In this document: piece by piece, positions 53,201 to 57,682 of the stretch
How the letters are laid out: every line of letters begins with the position of its first letter
Position numbering within the stretch: the stretch's first letter is position 1
Source: Heloderma charlesbogerti
Lineage: Eukaryota > Chordata > Lepidosauria > Squamata > Helodermatidae
Assembly: GCA_026122225.1 (NCBI GenBank)
Contig: JANEZZ010002682.1
Location: 124,001 to 188,000, forward strand
Length of the DNA stretch: 64,000 bases
Reading direction: 5' to 3'
Translations under genes and position numbers: made by a program
The notes under the pieces: model-generated
The model's database searches: none
Told to the model about the DNA's origin: nothing
What the model saw: only the letters and a program-made list of their open reading frames with translations

Positions 53201-53291
53201 CTTTGGCGGTGGTGACGGCATGCTGCTCACAGAACTCATTCCAGCTACCGGGGTTTGTGGGATCGCCTGGCGGGACAGTGTGTCCATTCAT
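8603..53291 (-). CDS. SH2B3: SH2B3 (LNK) adaptor protein, full coding span of seven exons
   Basis: SH2B3 is a cytosolic adaptor that dampens cytokine-receptor and JAK2, KIT and MPL signalling in blood and endothelial cells. The exons join exactly to give 580 residues (human is 575). Domains: an N-terminal SH2B-family dimerisation region with a phenylalanine zipper (about 15-75, from W17); a basic Ser/Arg-rich stretch (147-166); a PH domain (about 203-317, with W225 and the late conserved W306); and an SH2 domain (about 372-470) whose FLIRQSE motif supplies the phosphotyrosine-binding Arg400, equal to human R392. Y560 and the tail NNQYTSL (Y577) provide C-terminal tyrosines. The start at 53291 gives MNG, the conserved beginning of the family. 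SH2B1 and SH2B2 share the architecture, but the extended identity with LNK, the tail and the ATXN2 neighbour point to SH2B3. I see no frameshift or stop. Introns total about 43 kb within the coding span. Confidence 0.95.
8914..9531 (-). other. SH2B3: SH2B3 intron 7
   Basis: A 618-base GT-AG intron. I see no repeat or RNA gene in it. Confidence 0.75.
9532..9703 (-). CDS. SH2B3: SH2B3 exon 7 (SH2 domain end, residues 421-477)
   Basis: This 172-base exon encodes [19 protein letters not shown], then [16 protein letters not shown] and LSSYVVVV, finishing the SH2 fold. The acceptor is ccttggcag and the donor gtaagg, phase 1. Confidence 0.95.
10219..10433 (-). CDS. SH2B3: SH2B3 exon 6 (SH2 domain, residues 349-420)
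   Basis: This 215-base exon encodes most of the SH2 domain: [10 protein letters not shown], then [19 protein letters not shown], then [20 protein letters not shown]400 in the FLIRQSE strand is the invariant phosphotyrosine ligand. The acceptor is cttacag and the donor gtaagg, phase 0. Confidence 0.95.
10629..10825 (+). mobile_element. tRNA-derived SINE in SH2B3 intron 5
   Basis: Decayed copy with 'catttccagttaaaa', 'gcaggtgatcagaaa', 'cctggagagtctcactgcc' and 'gctagatgggcaaa', the ordered landmarks of the SINE family seen whole at 28070. The tRNA head is damaged. Confidence 0.6.
11202..11296 (-). CDS. SH2B3: SH2B3 exon 5 (PH-SH2 linker)
   Basis: This 95-base exon enters with one base and leaves with one. 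It encodes an acidic, Ser/Pro-rich linker ending [12 protein letters not shown], where STDSLNQG is shared with mammalian LNK. The acceptor is ctttttcag and the donor gtatgg, a weaker site than the others. The linker before the STDSLNQ motif is the least conserved part of the protein. Confidence 0.9.
11840..11930 (-). mobile_element. tRNA-like SINE head fragment
   Basis: On the - strand it has a B-box-like 'ggttcaaatccctg' and the trailing 'aaccccagaaatcag'. A short isolated fragment. Confidence 0.4.
13731..13828. mobile_element. Foldback hAT-like MITE
   Basis: Inner arms 'gatgtgttggactagaactc' and 'gagttgcagtccaacacatc' are close inverted copies around 'ccatccagcatggccaatgg'. Outer ends are shortened. 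Confidence 0.7.
13838..14045 (+). mobile_element. CR1 LINE 3' end fragment
   Basis: Shows the CR1 3' order: 'ataaatccattcatggctgc', then 'ctggaggcatctggctgatc', then 'gggactagacgcagcaggcc' (normally 'ggactagatgggcc'). Decayed. Confidence 0.5.
14473..14690 (-). mobile_element. tRNA-derived SINE (multi-copy 'cctcacagggttgtt' family)
   Basis: Reverse copy. The tail 'cctgcctttcctcccaagg' and the central 'cctcacaacaaccctgtgag' are clear; the tRNA-like head near 14660 is decayed. Confidence 0.65.
14958..15049 (-). CDS. SH2B3: SH2B3 exon 4 (residues 287-316 and two bases, PH domain end)
   Basis: This 92-base exon ends in phase 2. It encodes the PH C-terminal strand and helix, [20 protein letters not shown] and onward, with conserved W306. 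The acceptor tract is a run of C on the - strand (a G run at about 15059-15071 on +), and the donor is gtaagt. The two trailing G join with the G of exon 5 to make a glycine. Confidence 0.92.
15125..15249. repeat. Long near-perfect inverted repeat (hairpin)
   Basis: Left arm 15125-15183 (59 bases) and right arm 15190-15249 (60 bases) are reverse complements apart from about three mismatches and one bulged base, with a 6-base loop (tccacc). The arms share 'cagacaggaac', 'atttcagccccaattgg', 'agttctagctgg' and 'gtctgcac'. No other copy is seen in this window. It would fold into one long stem in the SH2B3 pre-mRNA. It could be a palindromic MITE or a hairpin RNA source; I cannot decide which. 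Confidence 0.9.
15396..15600 (+). mobile_element. tRNA-derived SINE in SH2B3 intron 3
   Basis: A box 'atagctcagtggcagaac', B-box-like 'aggttccatc', then 'catctccacttacaa', 'tggtagcaggcgaaggcaag' and 'tgctagatgggcaaa'. Same family as 28070. Confidence 0.75.
15824..15925 (-). CDS. SH2B3: SH2B3 exon 3 (residues 253-286, PH domain)
   Basis: This 102-base, phase 0/0 exon encodes [20 protein letters not shown] and [13 protein letters not shown]. The acceptor is ccccacag and the donor gtaagg. It carries the central PH strands. R270 aligns with human residue 262, the site of the common human Arg/Trp polymorphism; Arg is present here. Confidence 0.93.
16328..16485 (+). mobile_element. tRNA-derived SINE fragment
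   Basis: Contains 'agttcaaatctcgcctctgc' (B-box-like), 'aaatcactaggtgg' and 'cactctctctgagcctcag', the order of the 'ctcactgggtgac' SINE family. A foldback element follows immediately. Confidence 0.5.
16487..16580. mobile_element. Foldback hAT-like MITE
   Basis: 'cagccttccccaacctgatg' at the left and 'gggaaccaggttgggaaaga' at the right form the inverted ends. Confidence 0.65.
16628..16712. mobile_element. Foldback hAT-like MITE, partial
   Basis: Right-half features 'tatgggagttgtaggcaaa' and 'ggagggcaccaggttgccta' are clear; the left end is short. Confidence 0.55.
16755..16984 (+). mobile_element. tRNA-derived SINE, nearly full length
   Basis: Head 'gtgttggactgggag', B box 'gggttctagtccccac', body 'ctcactgggtgactttgggc' and 'cctcacagggttgttgttg', tail 'gccgccttgggttccttg' ending in AATAAATA repeats. 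Reference copy for this SINE family in the window. Confidence 0.8.
17510..17590 (-). mobile_element. tRNA-derived SINE fragment
   Basis: Reverse-strand B-box region ('gctggggattcaacctggga' on +) with a trailing tRNA-like loop. Confidence 0.45.
19848..19890 (-). mobile_element. LINE 3' end fragment inserted in a foldback element
   Basis: 'atttctataccatccaatag' followed by 'ccgaagctct' is the terminal part of the L2/CR1-type LINE seen at 58790. It interrupts the foldback element whose ends are at about 19828 and 20008. Confidence 0.55.
19890..20008. mobile_element. Foldback hAT-like MITE (right part of interrupted copy)
   Basis: 'cagatgtgttgtaccacaac' and 'gggagttgcagcctaacaca' are opposing arms; the right end is 'ccccaggttgggtaaggct'. 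The left end 'ctggtgccctccagatg' lies before the LINE fragment. Confidence 0.6.
20195..23102 (-). mobile_element. RTE-BovB LINE, 2.9 kb, with 12-bp target-site duplication
   Basis: Reads on the - strand from 'catggggttttcttggcaag' to a 3' (AAC)n tail. It is flanked by the exact 12-base direct repeat GATGGACTGGAT at 20183-20194 and 23103-23114, which marks the insertion. RTE-BovB is the non-LTR family known for horizontal spread between squamates and ruminants. The copy lacks the 5' end of a full element (about 3.2 kb), yet keeps one open frame through endonuclease, reverse transcriptase and C-terminal regions. It is in the sense orientation of SH2B3, inside intron 2. Confidence 0.95.
20211..23006 (-). 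CDS. BovB ORF2: endonuclease and reverse transcriptase
   Basis: From the first ATG in the element (23006) the frame runs 931 codons to the stop at 20213-20211. The same frame is open further upstream, so the start of the endonuclease (GTWNVRSM) lies just before this ATG. Visible motifs: an APE-type endonuclease with GDWNAKVG (about 22600-22623) and SDHELL (about 22328-22343); a reverse transcriptase with [13 protein letters not shown] (about 21250-21290) and the catalytic YADD at 20970-20981; and a Cys/His/Trp-rich C-terminal region. No stop or frameshift is visible, which suggests a young insertion. Whether it still moves cannot be told; the missing 5' end would probably prevent autonomous transcription. 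Confidence 0.92.
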   Translation of the reverse strand: MNQGKLEVVKHEMARLNIDILGISELKWTGMGEFNSGDHHIYYCGQESLRRNGVALIVNKRVGKAVLGYNLKNDRMISVRIQGKPFNITVIQVYAPTTEAEEAEVDRFYEDLQHLLELTPKKDVLFIIGDWNAKVGSQEITGITGRHGLGVQNEAGQKLIEFCQENMLIIANTLFQQHKRRLYTWTSPDGQYRNQIDYVLCSQRWRSSIQSVKTRPGADCGSDHELLLAKFRLKLKNVGKTTKPFRYDLNHIPDEYTVEVRNRFQGLDLIDRVPEELWTEVRNIVQEAATKSVPKKKKCKKAKWLSDEALQVAHERREAKSKGERGRYTQLNAEFQRIARRDKKAFLNEQCKEIEENNRMGKTRDLFKKIGDLKGTFCAKTGMIKDKEGRDLTEADEIKKRWQEYTEELYRKDLNVPDSHDSAVIELEPDILESEVKWALGSISNNKASGDDSIPAELFKILEDDAVKVLHSICKQIWNTQQWPQDWKRSVYIPIPKKGNAKECSNYRTIALISHASKVMLKILQARLQQYANRELPEVQAGFRRGRGTRDQIANIRCIMEKAREFQKNVYFCFIDYAKAFDCVDHNKLWQILKEMGVPDHLTCLLRNLYEDQEATVRTTHGTTEWFKIGKGVRQGCILSPCLFNLYAEYIMRNAGLDESQVGIKIAGRIINNLRYADDTTLMAESEEDLKSLLLRVKEESAKAGLKLNIKKTKIMASGPITSWHIEGEEMEAVTDFTFLGSKITADGDCSHEIKRRLLLGRKAMANLDSIVRSRDITLPTKVRLIKAMVFPVVMYGCESWTIRKAERRRIDAFELWCWRRLLRVPWTARRSNQSILKEINPECSLEGQIMKLKLQYFGHLMRRENSLEKTLMLGKTEGKRRRGRQRMRWLDSITDAMNMNLSTLRERTQDRKAWRAMVHGVTKSRTRLND
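23311..23418. mobile_element. Foldback hAT-like MITE
   Basis: 'ccctccagatgttttggact' at left; 'agggcaccaggttagggaag' at right. The central arm 'caactcccatcagccccagc' has lost most of its partner. Confidence 0.65.
23461..23700 (+). mobile_element. CR1 LINE 3' end
   Basis: Ordered landmarks 'aaaaggggattggacaaatt', 'gctatcaatggctactag', 'gaacatgagcgggagggtgc', 'gttggccactgtgggaacag' and 'gctggactagatggacc', typical of lepidosaur CR1 3' UTRs. Non-coding. Confidence 0.75.
24890..25210 (-). mobile_element. L2/CR1-type LINE, C-terminal ORF2 fragment
   Basis: On the - strand it encodes [20 protein letters not shown] and, further on, [17 protein letters not shown] and [16 protein letters not shown], the end of a reverse-transcriptase ORF ('ALVTSRLDYCNAL...' block). 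5'- and 3'-truncated. Confidence 0.75.
25859..25922 (-). mobile_element. CR1 LINE 3' terminal fragment
   Basis: 'cacagaatcataagagttgg' then 'gagggactttggagatcatc' is the reverse complement of the classic CR1 end. Confidence 0.75.
26160..26241. repeat. (TTATA)n and (TATG)n compound microsatellite
   Basis: About 40 bases of TTATA-type repeat followed by about nine GTAT units. No function seen. Confidence 0.9.
27330..27690 (+). mobile_element. CR1 LINE 3' region
   Basis: Landmarks 'caagtctatggtgagacaac', 'tgcacctcaaaaaggtgcag', 'gatcgaggggctggagcaac', 'ctgttcagcttagaaaaaag' and 'agatttataaaattacacat' in CR1 order. It stops before the 'ctagatggacc' end. Confidence 0.75.
28070..28255 (+). mobile_element. 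tRNA-derived SINE, nearly full length
   Basis: tRNA-like head 'gtagctcaacggtagagc', anticodon-like stem 'cctgctttacatgcagg', B box 'ggtttgatccc', then a body ending 'ctagatggaccaagggtctg' and 'gcagcttcctatgttcc'. The head resembles an Ala/Val tRNA. It is a SINE, not a tRNA gene: there is no closing acceptor stem. Confidence 0.8.
29435..29612 (+). mobile_element. tRNA-derived SINE
   Basis: 'ctgtagctcagtggcacatg', 'ccaggttcaaatcccaggtg', 'gacaatactgggcaaggtgg' and 'gccttcctatgttcc' in the order of the 28070 copy. Confidence 0.75.
29795..29850 (-). mobile_element. tRNA-derived SINE head fragment
   Basis: Reverse copy of the anticodon to B-box part ('gggattgagtctgaggcctt', 'tgtgcaaagcaggggctc'). 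Confidence 0.45.
30270..30399 (+). mobile_element. tRNA-derived SINE, cut by a foldback element
   Basis: 'gcgtagctcggctcggcgc', 'cacgttcaatcccagacgtc', 'tctgttaaaaggacctcag'. The sequence stops where the element at 30400 begins. Confidence 0.65.
30400..30528. mobile_element. Foldback hAT-like MITE, near complete
   Basis: Left end 'cagcctgccccaacctggtg' and right end 'caccaggttgggggaggctg' are inverted copies. Inner 'gttggactacaac' opposes 'gttgtagtccaac'. Confidence 0.8.
30612..30775 (-). mobile_element. CR1 LINE 3' fragment
   Basis: 'tagagttgaaagggatccaa', 'caatgcaggaaatccacttt', 'ggccatgtagcctctgctta' and 'cttccattgtcaaatggcta' match the reverse complement of a CR1 3' region. Confidence 0.7.
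32236..32267. repeat. (GA)n/(GACA)n microsatellite
   Basis: GA repeat with interspersed CAGA units. Confidence 0.85.
33830..33975 (+). mobile_element. LINE 3' end fragment
   Basis: 'taagattggaagcctgcagg', 'caggcactatcttgc' and a tail ending in AATAAAGAAATAAA resemble a degraded non-LTR 3' end. Confidence 0.4.
36956..37018. mobile_element. Foldback hAT-like MITE, right half
   Basis: 'ggctgggaatgatgggagtt' to 'cacatctggagagttgggga'. Only one arm remains. Confidence 0.6.
37215..37241. repeat. Short perfect inverted repeat
   Basis: Arms ATTCATGAAATT and AATTTCATGAAT around AGC. No terminator or binding-site assignment is possible. Confidence 0.85.
38750..38838. mobile_element. Short palindromic reptile repeat
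   Basis: 'tttactcagaaataagcccc' opposes 'gggcttactctcaagta'. A self-complementary element type common in squamates; decayed relatives may lie near 33365 and 31030. Confidence 0.5.
38960..39262 (+). mobile_element. L2/CR1-type LINE 3' end
   Basis: 'gtggagtgagcttcccagag', 'tgcctggcacc'-like phrases, then 'gttgtgaacttgcccagaga', 'gctttggctattggatggta' and an ATTAATTAATTAA tail. Complements the reverse copy at 58790. Confidence 0.65.
39345..39490 (+). mobile_element. tRNA-derived SINE
   Basis: 'attgtagctcagtacacgcc', 'gattgaatccccc', 'caatactgggctagatggac' and 'caaggatctgacactgc'. Slightly shortened body. Confidence 0.7.
40478..40715 (+). mobile_element. tRNA-derived SINE, nearly full length
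   Basis: Head 'gtgtgccgtagtggtgagat' (A box), 'ccggtttactccccacgcgg' (B-box region), body 'gctgggtgactctgggcctg', tail 'ctgccttgggctcctgc' and 'aaaaaggcaggatatgaatg'. Same family as 16755. Confidence 0.8.
40800..41035 (-). mobile_element. tRNA-derived SINE, reverse copy
   Basis: 'tttatatcccggcttttctt' tail, 'cttacagcaacccagtgagg' body and 'gtctggcactctac' head on +. It lies 85 bases from the + copy at 40478, in opposite orientation, so the pair could form an imperfect long hairpin. Confidence 0.75.
42255..42428 (+). mobile_element. CR1 LINE 3' end
   Basis: 'cagttgctggggaacatggg', 'gctggccactgtgtgaacag' and 'acgctggactggggggaccc', as at 58544. Confidence 0.75.
42715..42800 (-). mobile_element. 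tRNA-derived SINE head fragment
   Basis: Reverse B box ('cagattgaacctgagac' on +) and A box ('ggctcagtcactgagc'). Confidence 0.5.
43122..43257. mobile_element. Foldback hAT MITE with exact 8-bp target-site duplication
   Basis: A 136-base element with ends CAGGGGTGAGCAACTTG and CAAGTTGCCCACCCCTG (one mismatch), flanked by CACTTAGG at 43114-43121 and 43258-43265. The CAGGGG...CCCCTG ends with 8-base duplications are diagnostic of the hAT superfamily. No transposase is encoded. Confidence 0.9.
43305..43555 (-). mobile_element. tRNA-derived SINE, full length, reverse copy
   Basis: From tail 'atttatatcccgccttttt' on + through 'caaccctgtgaggtgggttg' to head 'cttgccactacaccacgctg' (A box on -). 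The best-preserved copy of this family here, with both boxes intact. Confidence 0.85.
44418..44436. repeat. (GT)n microsatellite
   Basis: About nine GT units. Confidence 0.9.
44440..45215 (+). mobile_element. L2/CR1-type LINE, ORF2 end and 3' UTR
   Basis: The frame from about 44460 recalls the block '[16 protein letters not shown]' and '[14 protein letters not shown]', then 'ttggctagattactgcgatt' (LDYCDS-like) and 'gaggctgcccttgaaaatag'. It then runs through a 3' UTR to AAATAAATAAATAAA at 45199-45213. Several in-frame breaks; inactive. Confidence 0.75.
45342..45462. mobile_element. Foldback hAT-like MITE
   Basis: 'gtccccaacctgatgtcttc' opposes 'gagggcaccaggttgagggg'; 'gaactacatctcccatc' is the inner arm. 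Confidence 0.65.
46257..48212 (-). mobile_element. RTE-BovB LINE, 5'-truncated second copy
   Basis: The - strand copy matches 20195-23102 closely along its length and breaks off within the same ORF2 at 'attgttcaggaggcagcaac' (about 48212), so the endonuclease is missing. It keeps the 3' (AAC)n tail. It is in the same orientation as the first copy and SH2B3, about 26 kb apart. No convincing target-site duplication is seen. Confidence 0.92.
46267..48210 (-). pseudogene. BovB ORF2 remnant (reverse transcriptase, two stops)
   Basis: Compared with the open copy, an Arg codon (CGA) is TGA at 46638-46636 and a Trp codon (TGG) is TAG at 47601-47599. The frame is otherwise unbroken; one in-frame 3-base deletion lies near 47049. 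Reverse-transcriptase motifs including YADD remain. The CGA to TGA change is typical methyl-CpG decay. Confidence 0.88.
48309..48327. repeat. (CT)n microsatellite
   Basis: About nine CT units. Confidence 0.9.
49245..49420 (+). mobile_element. tRNA-derived SINE
   Basis: 'gggcatgcagaaggcccc', 'agattcgagccctggcatct', 'caggtagcaggtgatgggaa', 'gacaatactgagctagatgg'. A box lost. Confidence 0.7.
49455..49590 (+). mobile_element. tRNA-derived SINE body fragment
   Basis: 'atctccagttaaaaggacc', 'tagcaagtgatgcaaaaggc' and 'accctggagaacaatccc', directly after the previous copy. Confidence 0.6.
49612..49737. mobile_element. Foldback hAT-like MITE
   Basis: 'ccttccccaacctggcatcc' at left and 'catctggagggtgccaggtt' at right; the inner 'gatgatgggacttgtattcc' arm is present. 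Confidence 0.7.
50635..50668. repeat. (TTAA)n microsatellite
   Basis: About seven TTAA units and a degenerate AT tail, flanked by the direct repeat 'atgccattttaa' (50620-50631 and 50671-50682). Confidence 0.85.
50783..50886. mobile_element. Foldback hAT-like MITE
   Basis: 'cagcctgcttcaacctggg' and 'ggacacttggggaaggctg' ends, with 'catctggagg' against 'cctccagatg'. Confidence 0.7.
51900..52130 (-). mobile_element. tRNA-derived SINE, reverse copy
   Basis: 'tcctcacaacaaacctatga', 'gtggggacttgaacccgtgt' (B box on -) and 'aactgctacaccatactggc' (A box on -). Confidence 0.75.
52145..52272. mobile_element. Foldback hAT-like MITE
   Basis: 'ctgtggccctccagatgctg' opposes 'caacacccggcaggccccag'; the centre has 'caactcccatcatccccgac'. 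It lies 265 bases from the exon 2 donor. Confidence 0.7.
52536..53291 (-). CDS. SH2B3: SH2B3 exon 2 (first coding exon, residues 1-252)
   Basis: The exon itself begins at 53318 after a T-rich tract and gcag, so 27 bases of leader precede the ATG at 53291-53289. It encodes the dimerisation domain ([21 protein letters not shown] from residue 16), the conserved RDYRETGR (88-95), SSEEL (133-137), a basic stretch [13 protein letters not shown] (147-159) that could bind membranes or act in nuclear import, and the first half of the PH domain ending FDPPK (residue 252). The donor is gtaagtg at 52535, phase 0. The start context has G at -3 and A at +4, which is adequate but not optimal. The frame is open upstream to 53432, but that part is intron. 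Confidence 0.94.
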
Positions 53292-53587
53292 TGCTGGGAC
53301 TGGAAATATTCGAATGTACTGCAAAAAAACAAAACAAAAGGGAGGATATGTGGTGTGAAGGGCTTGCAAGATAATAGAAGGGGAAAGGAAAGAAGATGCA
53401 GAACTAACAGCACAGAGAGTTGGGCTAGCCAACTAGGAAGCACACAGGATTGAGGACAGCCAGCTGGGGAACAGAAGTGAACAGGATAATGTCACCATGC
53501 GATGTAGCCAGTCAGATCTGGTTACGTGGTTATGAGGTGGCATCACTGAGAACAAGTGAGGTCAATGAAGAGTGAGAGCAAGTAATG

Positions 53588-53604
53588 TAAAAAAAAAAAA
53601 AAAG
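53588..53604. repeat. A-rich run
   Basis: Run of A near the exon 2 acceptor side of intron 1, not attached to a recognisable SINE or LINE. Confidence 0.7.
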
Positions 53605-54159
53605 TTAAGACAATAGGCTAGGATCTCATAGGCATTGTGGAATCTGACAACAGGAGTCTACTTCAAACTCTCCGTGTCAACCTGGAATCTCCCCTCCACG
53701 CATGCCAATTGCAGAGGATTCTGGGGCTTATGGCAGGGTGCAAACCCACTGAGGAACCCCAACAATGTTCGGCAGAACAATGCTTGAAAGCCATGGACCT
53801 CTAGCGACACTAAACACCTGTCAAGGTGATTACCTTGCATTAATTATGAGCACAGGGATCTGTGTCTTTGACAGGTCTATTTAATCGCATATAAACCAGA
53901 GTAACTCAATGCATGGGATAACTGAGTTGGACACAATGCCCTTGGAAGGATCACCACCTGTGGTGTGAAAACCCAGCATGTGCAAGACAGAGTGTGAACG
54001 AGGGAGATGGCCCCTCACACCCACCACAAACAGGGCTCCTGCTTGTATTCTAGGGATGGTTTTGCCCCTGAATTTCTCTCTTTTTAGCCAGGGGAGTTTA
54101 TGCTGATCCAGCCATACACACATACATGCACGTGTGTGTGCACACACACAGATTTAGAT

Positions 54160-54295
54160 CAGCCTTCCCCAACCTAGTGCCCTCCAGATGTTCTGGAATA
54201 CAACTCCCACCATTCCTGACTATTGGCCATGCTGACTAGGGCTGATGGGGGTTGTAGTCCAAAATATCTGGAGAGCACCCAGCTGGGGAAGGCTG
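54160..54295. mobile_element. Foldback hAT MITE, full length, near-exact 8-bp duplication
   Basis: Ends 'cagccttccccaacctagtg' and 'cacccagctggggaaggctg'. Flanks atttagat and atttagac match at 7 of 8 positions. At 136 bases it has the same length as the copy at 43122. Confidence 0.85.
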
Positions 54296-54800
54296 ATTTA
54301 GACCATCAGCAGAGAGGAATTTCTATCTACAGGGTATCCCCAAGTGAATGTTCTTCAGCTCTTAAAGCTCATGTCCACCCCGCTGAAACAGCAATCCACC
54401 CACGCACCTGATCTCTTGGGGGTGGGGCAATTTCTCTTGGGGGTGGGACAAGAGAGGGCCCTGCTACGGTTTCAAGAACTCCTTGGCACCCCTCCAAAAC
54501 CTCCCAAGCAGGTGCAAGAAGGCAAGTCCAGGCCTCACCTAAACCCGGCTGCACAAAGGCATGGGATTTCACCGTTGGCTTTGCTCCAGAGCATTAAAGC
54601 TCCCAGCACAGACAAGAGGCTGGCAGTCTCCCCTCCCCTGCTGTGAAACGTTGGTGTGTTGTTTTTTATCACTGCAGCACATGCCGCTGGAACAGGAAGC
54701 ATGTTCGTTGCAGCACTTGTGCGCAAACAAGCTCAAAGGCTCCTTTCCTAAAGCCCACGCCTGCTATTAAAGAGGCAGAGAGGAAGGAAATCGTCCTCAG

Positions 54801-54941
54801 GAGCATTCCCCAACCTGGTGCCCGCCAGAGGTGTTGGACTACAGTTCCATCATCCCCAGCCAGCATGGCCACCAGGCTAGCTGGCAATGATGGGATGGGC
54901 ACTCCAACACATTTGGGGGGCACCAGGTTGGGGAGGGTTTG
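54801..54941. mobile_element. Foldback hAT-like MITE
   Basis: 'ttccccaacctggtgcccgc' and 'gggcaccaggttggggaggg' ends; inner 'gtgttggactacagttcc'. Confidence 0.75.
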
Positions 54942-55216
54942 TTTACTGAGTAAAAAAAATGCAAAGTTTTCATAGATGTCACCATTCTATCCACTGTGGA
55001 AGCACGCAGTGGAGGCTTCGCACCATAGATGGCGCCTGTAGAGCTCTGACTAAAACCCAGAGCAGATTCACTGCCCCACTGACATTAGAGCCACCAGCCT
55101 CCACTGGAAGTACCTGTCACATTTTGATATCCCCATCAGGAATGCCCAAGATTAGTGCATGTGCATATATACATGTGTATGTGTGATACACACACACTAT
55201 TTATATACATTTATAT

Positions 55217-55352
55217 CAGCCTTCCCCAACCTGGGACCCTCCAGATGTTTTGGACTTCAATTCCCATCTGCCCCCAGCAGCATGGTCAATGGTCAGAAAT
55301 GCTGGGAGTTACCGTTCAAAACATCTGGAGAGCAGCAGGTTGGGTAAAGCTG
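55217..55352. mobile_element. Foldback hAT-like MITE, full length
   Basis: 'cagccttccccaacctggga' to 'gcagcaggttgggtaaagct', again 136 bases. No duplication is recognisable. Confidence 0.75.
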
Positions 55353-55354
55353 GG

Positions 55355-55359
<5 letters not shown>

Positions 55360-55391
<32 letters not shown>
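55360..55391. repeat. (AC)n microsatellite
   Basis: About fifteen AC units directly after the foldback element. Confidence 0.9.
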
Positions 55392-55394
<3 letters not shown>

Positions 55395-55424
55395 GCCTTA
55401 CTAACTCATCACTGACGGGGATTC

Positions 55425-55655
55425 CAAAACTGTTCAGGTATTTTCATGTACATCTTGCCTTTTCTTCAAGAAACTCAGAGTGGCATACACGTCCCCCACC
55501 CCGCTGGATTTTATCCTCACAACTACCCTGTGAGGCAAAGGCTGAGAGATGGCAACTGGCCCAGAGTCACCCCACAAGCTTATGGTTGAGCAGCAATTTG
55601 AACCCATGTCTCCCTAAGCCAACAATCTAACCACTACACAACAGGGGCTTTCTAC
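55425..55655 (-). mobile_element. tRNA-derived SINE, reverse copy
   Basis: 'tcctcacaactaccctgtga', 'agcaatttgaacccatgtct' and 'taaccactacacaacagggg' on +, in family order. Confidence 0.75.
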
Positions 55656-56572
55656 ATTGTAGAAAGCTGTTATTTGGGGTCTGTTTTCTAGAGAAGTTTG
55701 AAAACCAGACCATTTATCTCCCTTGAAACACAGGAAAGTATGCCTACCTCATAACAGTGGCCAGAGATGGGAAAGACCATGGGCCTCTGGGACAGGACTT
55801 TTTTCCCTACCCACTTGAAGCCCCCTTTGATCAGGGCAAAGGGGGTTTGCAGTGATAGACAGAAATGTGCCTCCATTAGTAGAATGCAAGCCATATTTGT
55901 AGTTTTTACACACTCACACACAACTGGCAGCTGCATGTCTGCAACTCCATCCTCTCATCCAGCGGCCAAAAGGTTTTGTCAAGCTGGAATGTTTGTGAAC
56001 ATTCCATGACTTCTGATCAGGAAGGGTCAGTCGTAACATGTTGAGCTGTGCAGCTTCTGGGAGCCTGGCCAGGAGGAAAGCCACCCCATTGGGGTCTGGG
56101 ATGTAAAGAGCTGTGTGCTATTGACGGGAAGCCTTCAGTGGCAGTAGAGTGCAGTGGGTGGGAGCTGGGGTGGGTGAAGGACGCAGAGTTAAGCAAAGCA
56201 GGCCAGTTGTTGTGGCCAAGGAGACAGCAGGGCCTGGGAGGCTCCCAATGTGAGGCCGTGGGATGGGACAGGCTTGACACGCCGCTGGTGGGAAGGAACA
56301 CACGACCACACCACAGGGAAGCCAGCAATTCATGGTGTGGCAGCGGGGGGTCTATTCGTAGATGGGTCTAGCTGACATCCTCAGAAAAGCTGACAGAGTC
56401 TGGGAACTGAACTAAGACGCCACAAGTCACACACCCGCTCAGAGCAGGAACTAGAAAGACGTGCCAGCGCGCTTTGCTGCGGGCGCCTGGCCTCCTGCCC
56501 CCGAGTGGGCCCCCGGCCTCCTGGGTCTATCAGTTCAACCAGCCTGCAGATGACTCAGCACCCTCGCTTCCT

Positions 56573-56595
56573 TACACACACACACACACACACAC
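56573..56595. repeat. (AC)n microsatellite
   Basis: About eleven AC units. Confidence 0.9.
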
Positions 56596-56877
56596 CCTGT
56601 TCTCCTGCTTCACCTCAGGCATTGGGAAACTGGGGAGGGGATGCGGGGGAGAACACGAGCTGCCAGGTCCAACTGTCACATTTAAGTAGGGCCTACCCCA
56701 CACGCCGCAGTTCCTTTGCCAGAACTGTTCCTCTCTTCCAAAGGAGAGGGGCTATTTTTTATGTTGCTTCTCAGAATACGAAAATATATACGCACCTGGT
56801 TAGAGCTCACTTCTAGACACCTTTGGGGTCCAACATTGTTATAACAACACACTCATCTCATGAGCATCCGTCTAGAC

Positions 56878-56881
<4 letters not shown>

Positions 56882-56906
<25 letters not shown>
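56882..56906. repeat. (AC)n microsatellite
   Basis: About twelve AC units. Confidence 0.9.
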
Positions 56907-56910
<4 letters not shown>

Positions 56911-57591
56911 CCCAGTAGCTACACAGAGCTAAAAACACAAACACAAAGCTTTGAGCTGAATGTGACACAAGCAAAAGTCCGTTTTCAAGATGGGCTTCCC
57001 CGCATTCCAGCGCAACACCACCAAACGGGAGCAAGCCCCAGCCGCACCAGACAGACGATACCTTGCAGGAGAGCCTGGCATCGGCGGGCGCGTTGGCAAA
57101 ACCAACAGGCCAATCCATTTGGGAAGGCCAGCTCCAGACACAACGTGGTGCCCGCTTGGACACTTTGATGCGCACTGACGGCAGCCGCCTGCACCAAAAC
57201 AGAGCTGCTTGGTAGGTTCCCCTGTTTAAAAAAATAATAATGCATAATGGCCTTTTCTAGCGAGCACTATGGGAGGAAGTCCACTCCCAGCCGCTCCGCT
57301 GTTTTAAAAGCTGACCGGGTAAGTTTAGGAGAGTGGCTTAGATATTGGCAGGATTGCAAACTTCGTGCTTCTGAAGAGAAGGGGAGTTTGCAGCTGTGGA
57401 GGAGCCAAGTAGCACGAACAGCTCAGTGTGTGGAGGGCACCGCTAGTGCGCATTAAACAGCTATACCCCTCCAATACAAATTTGCTAGCTCATTTGTCTT
57501 CACCTGGAGGAACACCAGCCACCGTGGGATCCTGTGACCTGCCCTTAGACAGTGTTGCATCAGTGGCGCTCCAGGCACTTTTGTAGAAAAG

Positions 57592-57682
57592 AAGGGAAGG
57601 AGAAAGAGAGAGGGAGGGAGGGAGAGAGGAGGGAGGAGACAAGCAGAAAGAGAGCAGAGGAGAGGAGAGGGAAAGAGAACTG
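57592..57682. repeat. Purine-rich GA/GGA tract
   Basis: About 90 bases almost purely purine on +, (GAGG)n and (GAGA)n type. Confidence 0.85.

Noticed and set aside
53291..53432. N-terminal extension of SH2B3 upstream of MNG
   Set aside because: A strong T-rich acceptor ends at 53319, and the family begins with MNG at 53291.
52691..53453. Open frames on the + strand (116, 97 and 169 codons) opposite SH2B3 exon 2
   Set aside because: They are antisense shadows of a GC-rich coding exon, show no family resemblance, and cross the exon boundary.
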